From Hydrogenophaga sp. (lineage in GTDB: Bacteria; Pseudomonadota; Gammaproteobacteria; Burkholderiales; Burkholderiaceae_C), in the NCBI GenBank assembly GCA_018333605.1, contig JAGXSV010000003.1, positions 1 through 33,438 of the forward strand: a stretch of 33,438 nt of DNA, in the 5' to 3' direction. The notes under the pieces were generated by a model that saw only the letters and a list, made by a program, of their open reading frames with translations, was not told the DNA's origin and searched no databases. Positions 17,217 to 28,205 of the stretch are shown in pieces (within the stretch, counting starts at the first letter, position 1; every line of letters starts with the position of its first letter). A program made the position numbers and the translations under genes.

Positions 17217-20198
17217 TTACTGGTTTTCGAAGGGCAGGGGCATGTTGCGAAGATCCTTGCGAGTCTCCACCAGCACCAGTGGTCCGTCATCCGGCGGCAC
17301 CACGGTTTTGGGTTCGCGGGGCACATGGATCGGCTTCGGTTCAGCAGCAATCGCCGCTTGCACCTGCGCTACCTTGTCTGCGTTGGAGTTCACCCATTCC
17401 AGACCACTGTCACGTGCCACCTGGTTGAGGGCTTCAATCGACAAGTTGAAGGACTGAACCCTCGGCAGACCGCTGGCGGGAGGCATCGCGGTCAGGGCCG
17501 GTGTGGCGCGTTCAGGCAGAGGAGCTGGCATGGCAGCGCGGGGCTCAGGCACCAGCACGGGGACCGGTTCGACCGTGGCAAGGGCTTCAATGTGCACCTC
17601 GGCGGTTGGTGTGGCTACAGGCGCTTGAGCGGGTGTGCTGTCCACAGGCAAGCTGAAGTAGCTGCTGCGCACCGGCGCTTCGGCGGTAGCCTCGTCGGTT
17701 CGTGTGACGGCTGGGGCGGCCTCGGCTACGTTGCCGTCTTCCGCGGGGGCTGCAGAATCGTCACGCGGTGCACGTTCGCGGCGGTCACGACCGTAGCGGT
17801 CCCGGCTGCGGCGTTCGCGCGGGGCGCGTGGGGCACCGTTGTCAGGCTCGCCGTCGCGCGGTGCGTCGGAGCCGGCTTCGATCGGGGTGTTCAGCCCTTG
17901 CTCGGACTCAGCGTTGTGAACCGGTGCACCGGCATCGACAGATTCGGCACCTGGCTGGCGGCGACGGTTGTCATTGCGGGGACGACGCTCGCGGCGCTGT
18001 GCCTCAGCGGCCTCTGGCGTATCAGCTGGCACCTCGGGTGCTGCCAACAGGGTGTTGGCAGCGGCATTGGCGTCTGCCGGGGCTGCATCGCGACGGTTGT
18101 CGCGACGGCCGCCATTGCGGCTTTCGCTGCGGGGTTCGCGGGGTTCCCTGGCTTCACGGTTTTCGCTGCGGCTATCGACACGCGCTGGCTGGCCTTCTGG
18201 GCGGCCCTCCCGGCCTTCGCTGCGACGCTCGCCACGGCCATCCGGTCGACCTTCCACGCGAGCGCCCTCGCCACGTGGGGTGCGAGCACCTTCGCGGCCT
18301 TCGCGTGGTGCCCTGCTGTCGGCACCATTGCGGCCACCACGGCTGCGGCCGTCGCGGCGTCCATCGGGGCGTTCGTCGCGGTTTCCTGGCTTGACGGCTG
18401 GCGCTGCCGGTGCAGGCGCTGCCGCCACGGGAGCAGGCGCCGCGCCGCCAAACAGGTTTTTGAGCCAGCCAAAGAAGCCTTTTTCGGCGGGCGCCGAGGC
18501 TTTGGCCAGGGGCGCAGCGGCCGCTGGCTGTGCCGGCGCTGCAGGTGCGGCCAAGGGCGCTGGTGTTTCCGGACGCGGAGCCGCCACAGGGGCCGGACTA
18601 TCGGGCAACACGCCTTTGATCAGGGGTTCCTGTTTGTTGGTGCGTTCCTGGCTGCGGCGGGTGAATCCGGTGGCTTCGTCGGGTTCGTCGGCGAGCTTGT
18701 AGCTGGCGTCGAGATTGTCCAGGCGCGGATCATCGTGTTTCAGGCGCTCGAGCTTGTAGTTGGGTGTATCGAGCGACTTGTTGGGCACCAGCAGCACGTT
18801 GATGCGCTGTTTGAGTTCGATCTTGGTGATCTCGGTGCGTTTTTCGTTCAGCAGGAAGCTGGCCACCTCAACCGGCACCTGCACCAGCACGGCAGCCGTG
18901 CTGTCCTTGAGCGACTCTTCCTGGATGATGCGCAGGATCTGCAGCGCCGAGCTTTCCGTGTCGCGGATGTGGCCAGACCCCCCGCAGCGCGGGCAGGGAA
19001 TGGACGAACCTTCACTCAGCATGGGCTTCAGGCGCTGGCGGCTCATCTCCAGCAAGCCGAACTTGCTGATGGCACCAAACTGCACGCGGGCGCGGTCCTG
19101 GCGCAGCGCGTCGCGCAGGCGGTTTTCCACCTCGCGGCGGTTCTTTGACTCATCCATGTCGATGAAGTCGATCACGATCAGGCCGCCCAGGTCGCGCAGA
19201 CGGGCCTGGCGGGCCACTTCATCGGCAGCCTCCAGGTTGGTGCGGGTGGCGGTTTCCTCGATGTCGCCGCCCTTGATGGCCCGGGCCGAGTTCACGTCCA
19301 CCGCCACCAGCGCTTCGGTCTGGTCAATCACGATCGCGCCGCCCGAGGGCAGATTCACCGTCCGGCTGTAGGCGGTTTCGATCTGGTGTTCGATCTGGAA
19401 GCGACTGAACAACGGTGCATCGTCGCGGTAGCGCTTCACGCGGTGGCCGTGCTCGGGCATCACGTGGCTCATGAACTGGTGAGCCTGTTCAAAGATGTCG
19501 TCGGTATCGATCAGGATTTCGCCGATGTCGCCGTTGAAGTAGTCTCGGATCGCGCGGATCACCAGGCTCGATTCCTGGTAAATCAGGTAGGCGCCCTTGC
19601 CGCCTTTGGCGGCGCCGTCGATGGCGTTCCACAGCTTGAGCAGGTAGTTCAAGTCCCACTGCAGTTCGGGCGCATCGCGTCCGATACCTGCGGTGCGGGC
19701 AATGATGCTCATGCCGTTGGGGTATTCCAGCTGGTCGAGGGCCGCCTTAAGGTCCTGACGGTCTTCGCCTTCGATGCGACGGCTCACGCCACCGCCGCGC
19801 GGGTTGTTGGGCATCAGCACCACATAGCGGCCAGCCAGGCTCACGAAGGTGGTCAGAGCCGCCCCCTTGTTGCCCCGCTCTTCCTTCTCCACCTGGACCA
19901 GGAGTTCCTGGCCTTCGCGGATCACATCATTGATGCGGGCCTGGTTGACCGGCACGCCCGTGGCGAAATACTGACGCGAGATTTCCTTGAACGGCAGGAA
20001 TCCATGGCGGTCCTCACCGTAGTCCACAAAGCAGGCCTCTAGCGAGGGCTCAACGCGGGTGACCACAGCCTTGTAAATGTTCCCCTTGCGCTGTTCGCGC
20101 CCTTCGATTTCGATTTCGTAGTCGAGCAGCTTTTGCCCGTCCACGATGGCCAAGCGGCGCTCTTCGGCCTGCGTGGCATTGATCAACATGCGCTTCAT
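17217..20198 (-). CDS. rne: Ribonuclease E
   Basis: Essential endoribonuclease that starts mRNA decay and processes rRNA and tRNA; scaffold of the degradosome at the inner membrane. The 993-residue protein begins [10 protein letters not shown], as E. coli RNase E does, so the ATG at 20198 is chosen over upstream codons. An AAGGA-type ribosome site precedes it (20209-20213). The S1 RNA-binding domain lies at about 35-120. Catalytic Asp301 is in [13 protein letters not shown] and Asp344 in [10 protein letters not shown]. The zinc-link cysteines are in PCPRCGG at 401-407. Residues from about 520 on are low complexity, with Ala/Pro segments and dense Arg/Glu/Gly/Asp tracts, typical of the disordered RNA- and protein-binding half. 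The C-terminus ends in NMPLPFENQ. rne is divergent from rluC, as in E. coli. Confidence 0.96.
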   Translation of the reverse strand: MKRMLINATQAEERRLAIVDGQKLLDYEIEIEGREQRKGNIYKAVVTRVEPSLEACFVDYGEDRHGFLPFKEISRQYFATGVPVNQARINDVIREGQELLVQVEKEERGNKGAALTTFVSLAGRYVVLMPNNPRGGGVSRRIEGEDRQDLKAALDQLEYPNGMSIIARTAGIGRDAPELQWDLNYLLKLWNAIDGAAKGGKGAYLIYQESSLVIRAIRDYFNGDIGEILIDTDDIFEQAHQFMSHVMPEHGHRVKRYRDDAPLFSRFQIEHQIETAYSRTVNLPSGGAIVIDQTEALVAVDVNSARAIKGGDIEETATRTNLEAADEVARQARLRDLGGLIVIDFIDMDESKNRREVENRLRDALRQDRARVQFGAISKFGLLEMSRQRLKPMLSEGSSIPCPRCGGSGHIRDTESSALQILRIIQEESLKDSTAAVLVQVPVEVASFLLNEKRTEITKIELKQRINVLLVPNKSLDTPNYKLERLKHDDPRLDNLDASYKLADEPDEATGFTRRSQERTNKQEPLIKGVLPDSPAPVAAPRPETPAPLAAPAAPAQPAAAAPLAKASAPAEKGFFGWLKNLFGGAAPAPVAAAPAPAAPAVKPGNRDERPDGRRDGRSRGGRNGADSRAPREGREGARTPRGEGARVEGRPDGRGERRSEGREGRPEGQPARVDSRSENREAREPREPRSESRNGGRRDNRRDAAPADANAAANTLLAAPEVPADTPEAAEAQRRERRPRNDNRRRQPGAESVDAGAPVHNAESEQGLNTPIEAGSDAPRDGEPDNGAPRAPRERRSRDRYGRDRRERAPRDDSAAPAEDGNVAEAAPAVTRTDEATAEAPVRSSYFSLPVDSTPAQAPVATPTAEVHIEALATVEPVPVLVPEPRAAMPAPLPERATPALTAMPPASGLPRVQSFNLSIEALNQVARDSGLEWVNSNADKVAQVQAAIAAEPKPIHVPREPKTVVPPDDGPLVLVETRKDLRNMPLPFENQ

Positions 20199-20750
20199 GA
20201 TGCGTTTTCCTTCGTTTAAACACACAAGGACGCTTCGGGCCAGGCCCGAAGCGACAACCTGCCGTGAACACGCGGGAAAAGCGAACGAGGGGAGGAATTG
20301 CCGGAGAGCCGATGACCCGCGATTCGGGAGGGCGTTCAACGCAAGCGGGCACCCGGAGGTGCCGCGTCGAACCGCCAGTCAGGGCGTAGGCGCGTGGAGG
20401 TGGGTGAACAGGGATGGCCAGGTGGCTGTCATTGACATAGATCTGGCGGGTGTCTCTCTGGCTTCACTTCGTCCTCAATCAGCCGTTTTTCAGGCTGGTT
20501 GATTGGGGTATTCCGTATTCGGGTTCGCAGCTTCCATAGCGGGTTCGCCCGCAGCTTCAACCTGACCGGTGCTGTACCTGGTTCACCTGGGAATGCATCA
20601 GGAAACGGGCACCGGACCCGGGCGCCGCGGGTGGCAACATAGACCCATCGGGCTCCAAGCGCTAGGCGGTGGAGCGACTGCTTGCAGTGACTGCCCTAAA
20701 ATCAAGGGAAATCAATCACTTACAGCACGCGACAGGTGTTCGACATTATA
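20199..20750 (-). promoter_or_regulatory. Long rne leader with candidate -10 and hairpin
   Basis: About 550 bp separate the rne start from the rluC control region and contain no credible gene. On the minus strand a perfect TATAAT occupies 20745-20750, which would give a leader of roughly 540 nt. No good -35 precedes it. An imperfect hairpin at about 20476-20505 pairs CAATC-AGCC with GGCT-GATTG, with a 4-nt bulge. E. coli rne has a 361-nt leader with hairpins through which RNase E controls its own mRNA. A similar role here is inference. Confidence 0.45.
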
Positions 20751-20789
20751 GTCAGCTCCCGTTGCCGTGGTGGCCTTATTCTGTTGCCC

Positions 20790-21776
20790 ATGTCAAGTGC
20801 CTCACCCCCGGCGGCAGTCCGTCAAATCACGGTCGACGAAGAGTCAGCCGGTCAACGACTCGATAATTTTCTGATTCGCGAACTCAAGGGCGTACCCAAA
20901 ACCCATATTTATCGAATCATCCGATCGGGTGAAGTGCGTCGCAATAGAGGCCGCGTCGGGGCTGATGACAGGGTTGCAGCGGGTGACGTGCTGCGCATTC
21001 CACCAATTCGACTGTCTGAGCGCGCCCAAGACAAGGCCGCCAACCCGGCCCCGCCCCGTGAATTTCCGGTGGTATTTGAAGACGACGCCTTCATGGCGAT
21101 TGACAAGCCTGCGGGTGTAGCCGTGCATGGCGGCAGCGGTGTGAGTTTTGGTGTCATCGAGCAAATGCGCCAGGCTCGGCCACAGGCCAGGCTGCTTGAA
21201 TTGGTGCATCGGCTCGACCGTGAAACCAGTGGCTTGCTGCTGATTGCCAAAAAGAAAAGTGCGCTCAAGGCTTTGCAAGACCAATTTCGCGAGCGCGAAA
21301 CCGGCAAAACCTACCTGACCTTGGTCAAAGGTGCCTGGCCCGCCAATCTCAAGGTGCTTGACCGGCCGTTGCACAAATACCTGTTGCCGGACGGTGAACG
21401 TCGGGTACGGGTGACGGGCAAGGACGATCCCGACGGCATGCACTCGGTCACGCTGGTGCGGGTGGTGGGGCGGGTGGCGGCCCCGGCCGGCTTGCCTGCG
21501 GGGCAGGTTGAGGGATTCAGTTTGTTGGCGGTGACCATCAAGACGGGGCGAACCCATCAAATTCGTGTCCACCTCTCCAGCGCGGGTTATCCCATCGCGG
21601 GGGATGACAAATACGGAGATTTTGAACTTAACCGCCAATTGACACGACTGGGGTTGAAGCGGATGTTCCTGCATGCGTGGCGATTGCGATTGGCACACCC
21701 GGTGACGGGTAATCCAATGGAGTTGCAGGCTGAATTGCCAGCGGAACTTCAGGTCTGGGCGCGGACCATACAATAA
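20790..21776 (+). CDS. rluC: 23S rRNA pseudouridine synthase C
   Basis: Converts uridines 955, 2504 and 2580 (E. coli numbering) of 23S rRNA to pseudouridine. The protein has 328 residues. An N-terminal S4 RNA-binding domain (about 20-70) shows AGQRLDNFLIRELKG and HIYRIIRSGEVRRNRGR. The RluA-type catalytic domain follows, with DKPAGVAVHGG and the active-site motif HRLDRETSG at 140-148; Asp143 is the nucleophile. Further family motifs are KTYLTLVKG and GRTHQIRVHL. The start ATG at 20790 has no Shine-Dalgarno sequence, but a TATTCT lies 7 nt upstream. It is divergent from rne, as in E. coli, and hns follows 73 nt downstream. Confidence 0.94.
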   Translation: MSSASPPAAVRQITVDEESAGQRLDNFLIRELKGVPKTHIYRIIRSGEVRRNRGRVGADDRVAAGDVLRIPPIRLSERAQDKAANPAPPREFPVVFEDDAFMAIDKPAGVAVHGGSGVSFGVIEQMRQARPQARLLELVHRLDRETSGLLLIAKKKSALKALQDQFRERETGKTYLTLVKGAWPANLKVLDRPLHKYLLPDGERRVRVTGKDDPDGMHSVTLVRVVGRVAAPAGLPAGQVEGFSLLAVTIKTGRTHQIRVHLSSAGYPIAGDDKYGDFELNRQLTRLGLKRMFLHAWRLRLAHPVTGNPMELQAELPAELQVWARTIQ

Positions 21777-21838
21777 GCATTAGAATGCTGAACGCATCAT
21801 GGAAATGTGCAAATTATTGACACTAATCCTACCAAATC

Positions 21839-21843
21839 AAGGA
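21839..21843 (+). promoter_or_regulatory. Ribosome binding site deciding the hns start
   Basis: AAGGA lies 6 nt before the ATG at 21850. It supports the start at MATYSELM rather than a longer frame beginning at 21799. Confidence 0.8.
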
Positions 21844-21849
21844 CTTGCA

Positions 21850-22158
21850 ATGGCAACTTACTCCGAACTCATGGCGCAAGCTCAATCGCTGATTGCCCAA
21901 GCAGAGCAGGCTCGCAAAGACGAACTTTCCGCTGCCGTCGCAGACATCAAAGCCAAGATGAAGCAGTTTGGCATCACGGTGGCCGATCTTGGCGGTGCAG
22001 GCGTCAGTGGCAAAAAGGCCGGTAAATCCAAGTCAAGCGCCCCGGCCAAATACCGTGGCCCCAACGGCGAACTCTGGGCCGGTGGTCCTGGCCGCAAGCC
22101 TGAGTGGGTGCGTGCCGTGCTCGCGTCGGGCAAAAGCATCGAGGAATTTCTGATCTGA
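21850..22158 (+). CDS. hns: H-NS family nucleoid-associated protein
   Basis: A 102-residue H-NS-like DNA-binding protein; such proteins bind curved AT-rich DNA and silence transcription, often of acquired genes. The N-terminal half (about 1-45) is a helical oligomerisation region starting ATYSELMAQAQSLIAQAEQARK. A flexible Gly/Ser/Lys linker near 55-70 leads to the C-terminal DNA-binding domain with KYRGPNGELWAGGPGRKPEWV. The GPGRKP loop is the minor-groove-binding motif of betaproteobacterial H-NS proteins. It has a good ribosome site and its own strong terminator, so it is probably monocistronic and well expressed. A TTGACA at 21817-21822 is present, but no matching -10 fits before the start. 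Confidence 0.92.
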   Translation: MATYSELMAQAQSLIAQAEQARKDELSAAVADIKAKMKQFGITVADLGGAGVSGKKAGKSKSSAPAKYRGPNGELWAGGPGRKPEWVRAVLASGKSIEEFLI

Positions 22159-22203
22159 AAACGCTGCGCCGGCCAGCCTGTGGGCTGAGAACGAACTGAG
22201 CAA

Positions 22204-22234
22204 CAAGGCCCGCCATTGGCGGGCCTTGTTTTTT
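22204..22234 (+). terminator. Rho-independent terminator of hns
   Basis: A perfect 11-bp GC-rich stem pairs 22204-22214 with 22218-22228 around loop ATT and is followed by six T. It lies about 45 nt after the hns stop. Confidence 0.92.
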
Positions 22235-22264
22235 GAATTTTTGGCTCACCCCTGGAGTGCAGAT

Positions 22265-22445
22265 TCAAACGTGCAGTGCAACCGCCTGGCTTTCAGTAAG
22301 CGGGGTGGCGTGTTGTGGGCTGTCGGGCAGGCGTTCTTTGATGACCGCCAAGAGGGAGCGTACGCCCAGGCCTTTCCTGGGTCGGTGGTTGATCTGGTCG
22401 GTATTGCATCAAGCTGCTCCTGTCTGTCGCCCGAGAGGCCTGCCT
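22265..22445 (-). pseudogene. C-terminal remnant of an IS30-family transposase
   Basis: On the minus strand one frame reads GLSGDRQEQLDAI and, after a one-base loss near 22400, another frame continues DQINHRPRKGLGVRSLLAVI and ends VALHV at a stop (22265-22267). IS30-family DDE transposases end with a DLSxxxQEQLDAIAD segment followed by NxRPRKxLG, so the two pieces fit one ancestral C-terminus. No catalytic residues, inverted ends or earlier part of the gene could be found. The remnant is short and frameshifted. Recognition is from the motif only. Confidence 0.5.
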
Positions 22446-22783
22446 CACCTTGGCGGCGCTGGCGGCATTGAACCTAGAAACGGCAGTTGACCGCGCTCAT
22501 GCCGCTGGAGGTGCCCATGAACATGGACGATGTGGACCACGGCGAGGCTCACCGTGTGGGTACAAGCGCGACAAGCCCGATGGTGCCGCCAGGAGCCGCG
22601 ATGGCTGCGTTGCGCCTCCTGGCGGGCAGCAGCCAGCGGCGTCGTCGCGTCTTGCCAGCGCACCCCCTGACAGCCCAATCGAGCCTGTCCAACTGCCGTT
22701 TCCACGTTGACCTCGGGCAGCTTGTTGCGCGTGACCAGTCTCCTGGTGCGCTTGACCAGTTGGTGCTGGTGGAGGTTTGGCGA
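22446..22783. other. Gene-free stretch before the acyl-CoA ligase
   Basis: About 340 bp lie between the transposase remnant and the 3' end of the acyl-CoA ligase. I recognise no gene here. It may be further eroded mobile-element sequence, but no motif proves it. Confidence 0.4.
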
Positions 22784-24475
<1,692 letters not shown>

Positions 24476-24688
24476 GGATGTCTCTCGATCGGTGGTGATA
24501 TGGCCCCAATCTAACAAGATCGAGGCCTCTATGGCAGAGGGTTTTTCCTGCTGTGGGTTAGAGGGTCCAACCCAGCGGTGGGCTTCGTTGATGCGGATCA
24601 ACCTGCGCAGTTTTCAACACGGATGCACTGTGAGGGTGACAACCGCCTTCTGCGTTGGTGCAAGCCGGCAACCGCTATGCTGCCATGC

Positions 24689-25390
24689 ATGAACACCCAA
24701 ACCATCGAAATCATGGAGCTCGTTGCTGGTGGCGACCCCTCGGCCCAGCCAGTGGCCAGCATCGTGGTGCTGCACGGTCTGGGGGCCGACGGCAGCGACT
24801 TCGTGCCCATCGCTCAGGAACTTGACCTGAGCGCTGTAGGTCCGGTACGCTTTGTTTTCCCCAGCGCACCGGTGCGCCCGGTCAGCATCAACGGCGGCTA
24901 TGCAATGCGCGCCTGGTACGACATTTACCCACCCAGCCCCAACCCGGCCGTGGCGCGGCGTGAGGATGATGCTGGCTTGAGAACTTCGCAGGGCATCGTG
25001 CAGCAACTGCTGGACCGCGAGTCCGCACGCGGTGTGCCGCCTGAGCGCACCGTGCTGATGGGTTTTTCACAAGGCTGCGCCATGACCTTGCTCGCTGGCT
25101 TGCGGGCGCCGCAGCGGCTGGCGGGCCTGGTGGCGCTGTCGGGATATTTGCCGTTGGCCGAGCACACTGCGGCCGAGCGCAGCGCAGCCAACCACAGCAC
25201 GCCCATCTTCCTGGCCCATGGATCGCACGACCCGGTGGTGGTGGTGCAGCGCGGTGAGGTCGCCCGTGACGTCCTGCAAACGCTCGGCTACAGCGTGGAC
25301 TGGCACATCTACCCGATGGAGCATTCGGTATGTCCGCAGGAAATCGCGGACCTGAACCATTGGCTGCTGAGGGTGCTGGCCGTGCGTTGA
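24689..25390 (+). CDS. Carboxylesterase (phospholipase/carboxylesterase family)
   Basis: A 233-residue cytoplasmic alpha/beta hydrolase of the bacterial carboxylesterase/acyl-protein thioesterase-like family. The oxyanion region is VVLHGLGADGSDF (27-39). The nucleophile is Ser127 in GFSQG. The remaining triad residues are Asp181 in HGSHDPVV and His212 in MEHSV. The SINGGYAMRAWYDIY stretch is typical of the family. No signal peptide is seen. The natural substrate is unknown. The start ATG at 24689 follows TATGCT by 7 nt and lacks a Shine-Dalgarno sequence. It is divergent from the acyl-CoA ligase, which suggests but does not prove a link to lipid or acyl-ester metabolism. Confidence 0.9.
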   Translation: MNTQTIEIMELVAGGDPSAQPVASIVVLHGLGADGSDFVPIAQELDLSAVGPVRFVFPSAPVRPVSINGGYAMRAWYDIYPPSPNPAVARREDDAGLRTSQGIVQQLLDRESARGVPPERTVLMGFSQGCAMTLLAGLRAPQRLAGLVALSGYLPLAEHTAAERSAANHSTPIFLAHGSHDPVVVVQRGEVARDVLQTLGYSVDWHIYPMEHSVCPQEIADLNHWLLRVLAVR

Positions 25391-25406
25391 GCGCGAGGCG
25401 GTCGCC

Positions 25407-25628
25407 CTAAACCCATCCCCGTCGCCACAGGGCTGGGTCGCGCAGCTCCCGCCAGTCGATGCGCGTGACCGTGCCCGAGTACACCGCCTCCAGATCCACC
25501 CATTCCAGTGCGGTCTGGGGTGGTTCCGGTTCAACCACCTTCACCACCATGAAATGTTTGTTTTTCGCCAGGGGCTGCACGGCGGTCCATTTGGTGCGCA
25601 GCAGTTTTTTGGGGTGCAGGGGATTCAT
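25407..25628 (-). CDS. Small Trp-rich conserved protein (TIGR02450-like)
   Basis: A 73-residue protein with five tryptophans, beginning MNPLHPKKLLRTKWTAVQP and followed by KNKHFMVVKVV and EWVDLEAVYSG. This N-P-KKLL-KWTA pattern with a KHF-V-KV strand matches the family of small Trp-rich conserved proteins named TIGR02450, whose function is unknown. It is convergent with the esterase gene, with their stops 16 nt apart. The start at 25628 is set by the conserved MNP beginning; upstream in-frame codons would add unconserved sequence. Confidence 0.75.
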   Translation of the reverse strand: MNPLHPKKLLRTKWTAVQPLAKNKHFMVVKVVEPEPPQTALEWVDLEAVYSGTVTRIDWRELRDPALWRRGWV

Positions 25629-25750
25629 GGCGCTGAGGTTGCCACAACGCGTGGTGACTGACCTGTGCGCGCAGACGGGCAGCGTTGGCCCATGGGGGCT
25701 TGGCGCTGCCGGCCCGTGAGCGCGCAACAGATGCGCTAACGTGGCATGCC

Positions 25751-26089
25751 ATGGGTCGTATCAACCGCCTTTTGATGGCCTCGCGTGCCATTCACCAGCC
25801 CCCACCAGCCGAGCCGCTGTGTCCATTGTGTGGCCGCGCCATACCGGCTTCGCAGCGCGACGCCCACCACCTGGTGCCCAAGTCCAAGGGCGGCCGAGAC
25901 ACCTTGTTCCTGCACCGTATGTGCCACCGGCAGGTGCACGCCTTGTTCAGCGAAACGGAGCTGGCCCGCACCTACAACACCGCCGAAGCCCTGTTGGCGC
26001 ACCCGGAGGTGGCGCGCTTTGTGGCCTGGGTGAAGAACAAGCCCGACGACTTCATGGAACGCACCCGAAAACACCACAGCCGACGCTGA
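25751..26089 (+). CDS. HNH endonuclease-like small protein
   Basis: A 112-residue protein with an HNH-type zinc/metal core. Cys24 and Cys27 lie in CPLCGR; the catalytic-type segment DAHHLVPKSKGG is at 37-48; the second zinc pair lies in HRMCHRQVH at 55-63. Small stand-alone HNH proteins of this type are common in proteobacteria and have no assigned role. No partner such as a methylase, terminase or phage gene is nearby. The start is uncertain. ATG 25751 has a TAACGT 8 nt upstream, and ATG 25775 is also possible. The PNPOx-like gene begins a few tens of nt downstream on the same strand. Confidence 0.78.
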   Translation: MGRINRLLMASRAIHQPPPAEPLCPLCGRAIPASQRDAHHLVPKSKGGRDTLFLHRMCHRQVHALFSETELARTYNTAEALLAHPEVARFVAWVKNKPDDFMERTRKHHSRR

Positions 26090-26125
26090 TGAGCCGTGCC
26101 TAAAACATTGAACCCCTTGAACCCC

Positions 26126-26680
26126 ATGCGCCTGGATCACCTCATTCACAGCATCTGGCACGAACTGGCCCGCGCCTCACAAGACCGCCAACACGCTTGG
26201 CGAACCCCTGTGCTGGCCACGGTGGGCCTGGACCAACACCCCAACGCACGCACGGTGGTGCTGCGACAGGCCCGCGAGCCTTCAGGCGAACTGGTGTTTT
26301 TTACCGATGGGCGAAGCCCCAAGGTGGCCGAACTGCAAATCCGGCCTCAGGCCTCACTGGTGTTCTGGAGCCCTCAGCTGCGCTGGCAGTTGCGGGTGTC
26401 GGCCCGCTTGCAGGCACTCACCAGCGGTACCGAGGTGGATGCTGCCTGGGCACGGGTGGGGTGGTCGGCGTCTGCCGGGGATTATTTGACCGCCCAAGCA
26501 CCGGGGCACCCACTGGCCGACGGAGGTGTTCCACCCGATTCGCCGGGTGACCGGACGGCACACCACCTGGCGGTGGTGGTGGCGCGTATCGAGTCGATGG
26601 ACTGGCTGGCGCTGGGGCTGGATGGCAAGCACCAGCGTGCCCGTATCGAAGGGCCGGCGGTACAGCTGCTGACGCCCTGA
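26126..26680 (+). CDS. Pyridoxamine 5'-phosphate oxidase-family flavoprotein
   Basis: A 184-residue protein with a split-barrel FMN-binding fold. Family pattern: WRTPVLATVGLD followed by PNARTVVLRQ, then FFTDGRSPKVAELQ, SLVFWSPQLRWQLRVSAR and a C-terminal IESMDWLALGLDG. True PdxH proteins are about 210-230 residues and carry a C-terminal R-x-W substrate motif that is absent here. It is better called a PNPOx-like protein, with reductase or haem/F420-independent flavin roles possible. ATG 26126 is used. A GTG at 26096 would add ten residues including a repeated LNP. It follows the HNH gene closely and is convergent with the deaminase gene, with 7 nt between stops. Confidence 0.82.
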   Translation: MRLDHLIHSIWHELARASQDRQHAWRTPVLATVGLDQHPNARTVVLRQAREPSGELVFFTDGRSPKVAELQIRPQASLVFWSPQLRWQLRVSARLQALTSGTEVDAAWARVGWSASAGDYLTAQAPGHPLADGGVPPDSPGDRTAHHLAVVVARIESMDWLALGLDGKHQRARIEGPAVQLLTP

Positions 26681-26687
26681 ACAGGCT

Positions 26688-28142
26688 TCAGGCGCTGCGT
26701 GCCGCTTCGGCCAGTTGCATCGCAAGGCGGTTGTGTCGCTCCACCAGCGGCCCCAGGTCCACGGTGGCGAGCTGGCCTTCGCGCACCACCACTCGGCCAT
26801 TGACCACGGTGTACGCGGCTTGCGGGCTGGCGCACAGCAGCAGGCTGGCCACCGGGTCGTGCACCGCGCCGCCGGCAAAGCCCAGCGCGCGCAGGTCGAA
26901 CAGCGCGAAGTCGGCGCACATGCCCTTGGCCAGGTGGCCAATGTCTTTGCGGCCCAGCACCTGCGCGCCGCCTCGTGTCGCGATGTGCAGGGCGTCGCGT
27001 GTGGTCATCTCGGCCGGGCCGAGGTCGCAGCCGAAGAAGGTCTTGCCCTCGCGGGTTTCTGGCGGTTGCAGCGCGCGGCCTACGCGGGCCAGCAGCAGCG
27101 CCTGCCGCGCTTCGTTGACCATGTGCGCCGCGTCGTTGCTGGCACTGCCGTCCACGCCCAGCCCCACCGGCACGCCAGCGCTCAGCATGCGGCGGATGGG
27201 CGCGATGCCGGAGGCCAGCCGCATGTTGCTGCAGGGGCAGTGCGCCACGCCGGTGCGGCTGGCGGCGAAGAGCGAAATGCCTTCGTCGTCCAGCTTCACG
27301 CAGTGCGCGTGCCACACGTCCTCGCCCAGCCAGCCCAGTTCTTGTGCGTACTGCGTGGGCGTCTTGTTGAATTTTTCGCGGCTGTAGGCGATGTCGTGAT
27401 CGTTCTCGGCCAGGTGGGTGTGCAGACGCACGCCCAGGCCCTTGAAGCTGCGCGCGAGTTCGGCGCTTTGCTTCATCAGCGCCGGGCTTACTGAAAACGG
27501 CGAACAGGGCGCCAGAGCGACCTGCAGCATGGCGCCGTGCGACGCGTTGTGCCAGGTCTCGATCAGGCGCTGGCTGTCTTTCAGAATCGCGTCTTCCTGT
27601 TCCACCACGCGGTCGGGCGGCAGGCCGCCTTGCGACTGCCCCACGCTCATGCTGCCGCGCGTGGCCAGGAAGCGCATGCCGATCAGCTGCGCGGCTTCGA
27701 TGCTGTCTTCCAGACGTATCCCGTTGGGGTAGAGGTACAGATGGTCGCTGCTGGTGGTGCAGCCGCTCAGCAGCAGTTCGGCCATCGCGACCTGGGTGGA
27801 CACCTGCACCATCTCGGGCGTGAGTCCGGCCCAGATCGGGTACAGGCCGCGCAGCCAGCTGAAGAGTTCGGCGTTCTGCACGCCAGGGATGGCCCTGGTG
27901 AGGGATTGATACATGTGGTGGTGCGTGTTCACCAGACCGGGCGTGACGAGGTGACCACGCGCGTCGATGGTCTCGCCAGCCGGTTCAAGCGCCGCGCGCG
28001 GCAGTTCGGCACTGGGGCCGATCCACTCGATCACGTTGTTGCGCACGAAAATCGAGGCGTCTTTCAGTTCCTGCCCCTGGGACGGATCGGCGTGATCGAA
28101 GGTGGCGATACAGGCGGCATGGTGTATCAGCAGGGTGTTCAT
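26688..28142 (-). CDS. 8-oxoguanine deaminase (amidohydrolase family)
   Basis: A 484-residue metal-dependent amidohydrolase that is expected to deaminate 8-oxoguanine to urate. Close relatives include hydroxydechloroatrazine ethylaminohydrolase (AtzB), so annotation between these is by overall resemblance. The metal site is visible: the HxH of VNTHHHMYQS (His74, His76), HTHLAEN in mid-protein, WHAHCVKL, and GLGVDGSASNDAAHM carrying the catalytic Asp. CPCSNMRLASGIAPIRRML is the segment that characterises the 8-oxoguanine/guanine-related branch. The product urate can feed the allantoin and glyoxylate route, which fits the neighbouring gcl-hyi-glxR-glycerate kinase genes. Those lie on the opposite strand, with the gcl remnant starting about 60 nt from the start codon. 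No Shine-Dalgarno sequence is seen. Confidence 0.85.
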   Translation of the reverse strand: MNTLLIHHAACIATFDHADPSQGQELKDASIFVRNNVIEWIGPSAELPRAALEPAGETIDARGHLVTPGLVNTHHHMYQSLTRAIPGVQNAELFSWLRGLYPIWAGLTPEMVQVSTQVAMAELLLSGCTTSSDHLYLYPNGIRLEDSIEAAQLIGMRFLATRGSMSVGQSQGGLPPDRVVEQEDAILKDSQRLIETWHNASHGAMLQVALAPCSPFSVSPALMKQSAELARSFKGLGVRLHTHLAENDHDIAYSREKFNKTPTQYAQELGWLGEDVWHAHCVKLDDEGISLFAASRTGVAHCPCSNMRLASGIAPIRRMLSAGVPVGLGVDGSASNDAAHMVNEARQALLLARVGRALQPPETREGKTFFGCDLGPAEMTTRDALHIATRGGAQVLGRKDIGHLAKGMCADFALFDLRALGFAGGAVHDPVASLLLCASPQAAYTVVNGRVVVREGQLATVDLGPLVERHNRLAMQLAEAARSA

Positions 28143-28205
28143 GGGTCAATCTTGGAGGAGGGGCATTCAAGGTCAGAACATCACGGAACCGGCTTGAATG
28201 GTTGA

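Noticed and set aside
17127..19148. 673-codon plus-strand frame opposite rne
   Set aside because: Antisense to the low-complexity tail and catalytic part of RNase E; composition is an artefact of the Arg/Ala codons on the other strand.
21817..21822. TTGACA upstream of hns as a -35 box
   Set aside because: A -10 at normal spacing would fall on the ribosome site just before the start codon, and no TATAAT-like hexamer is there.
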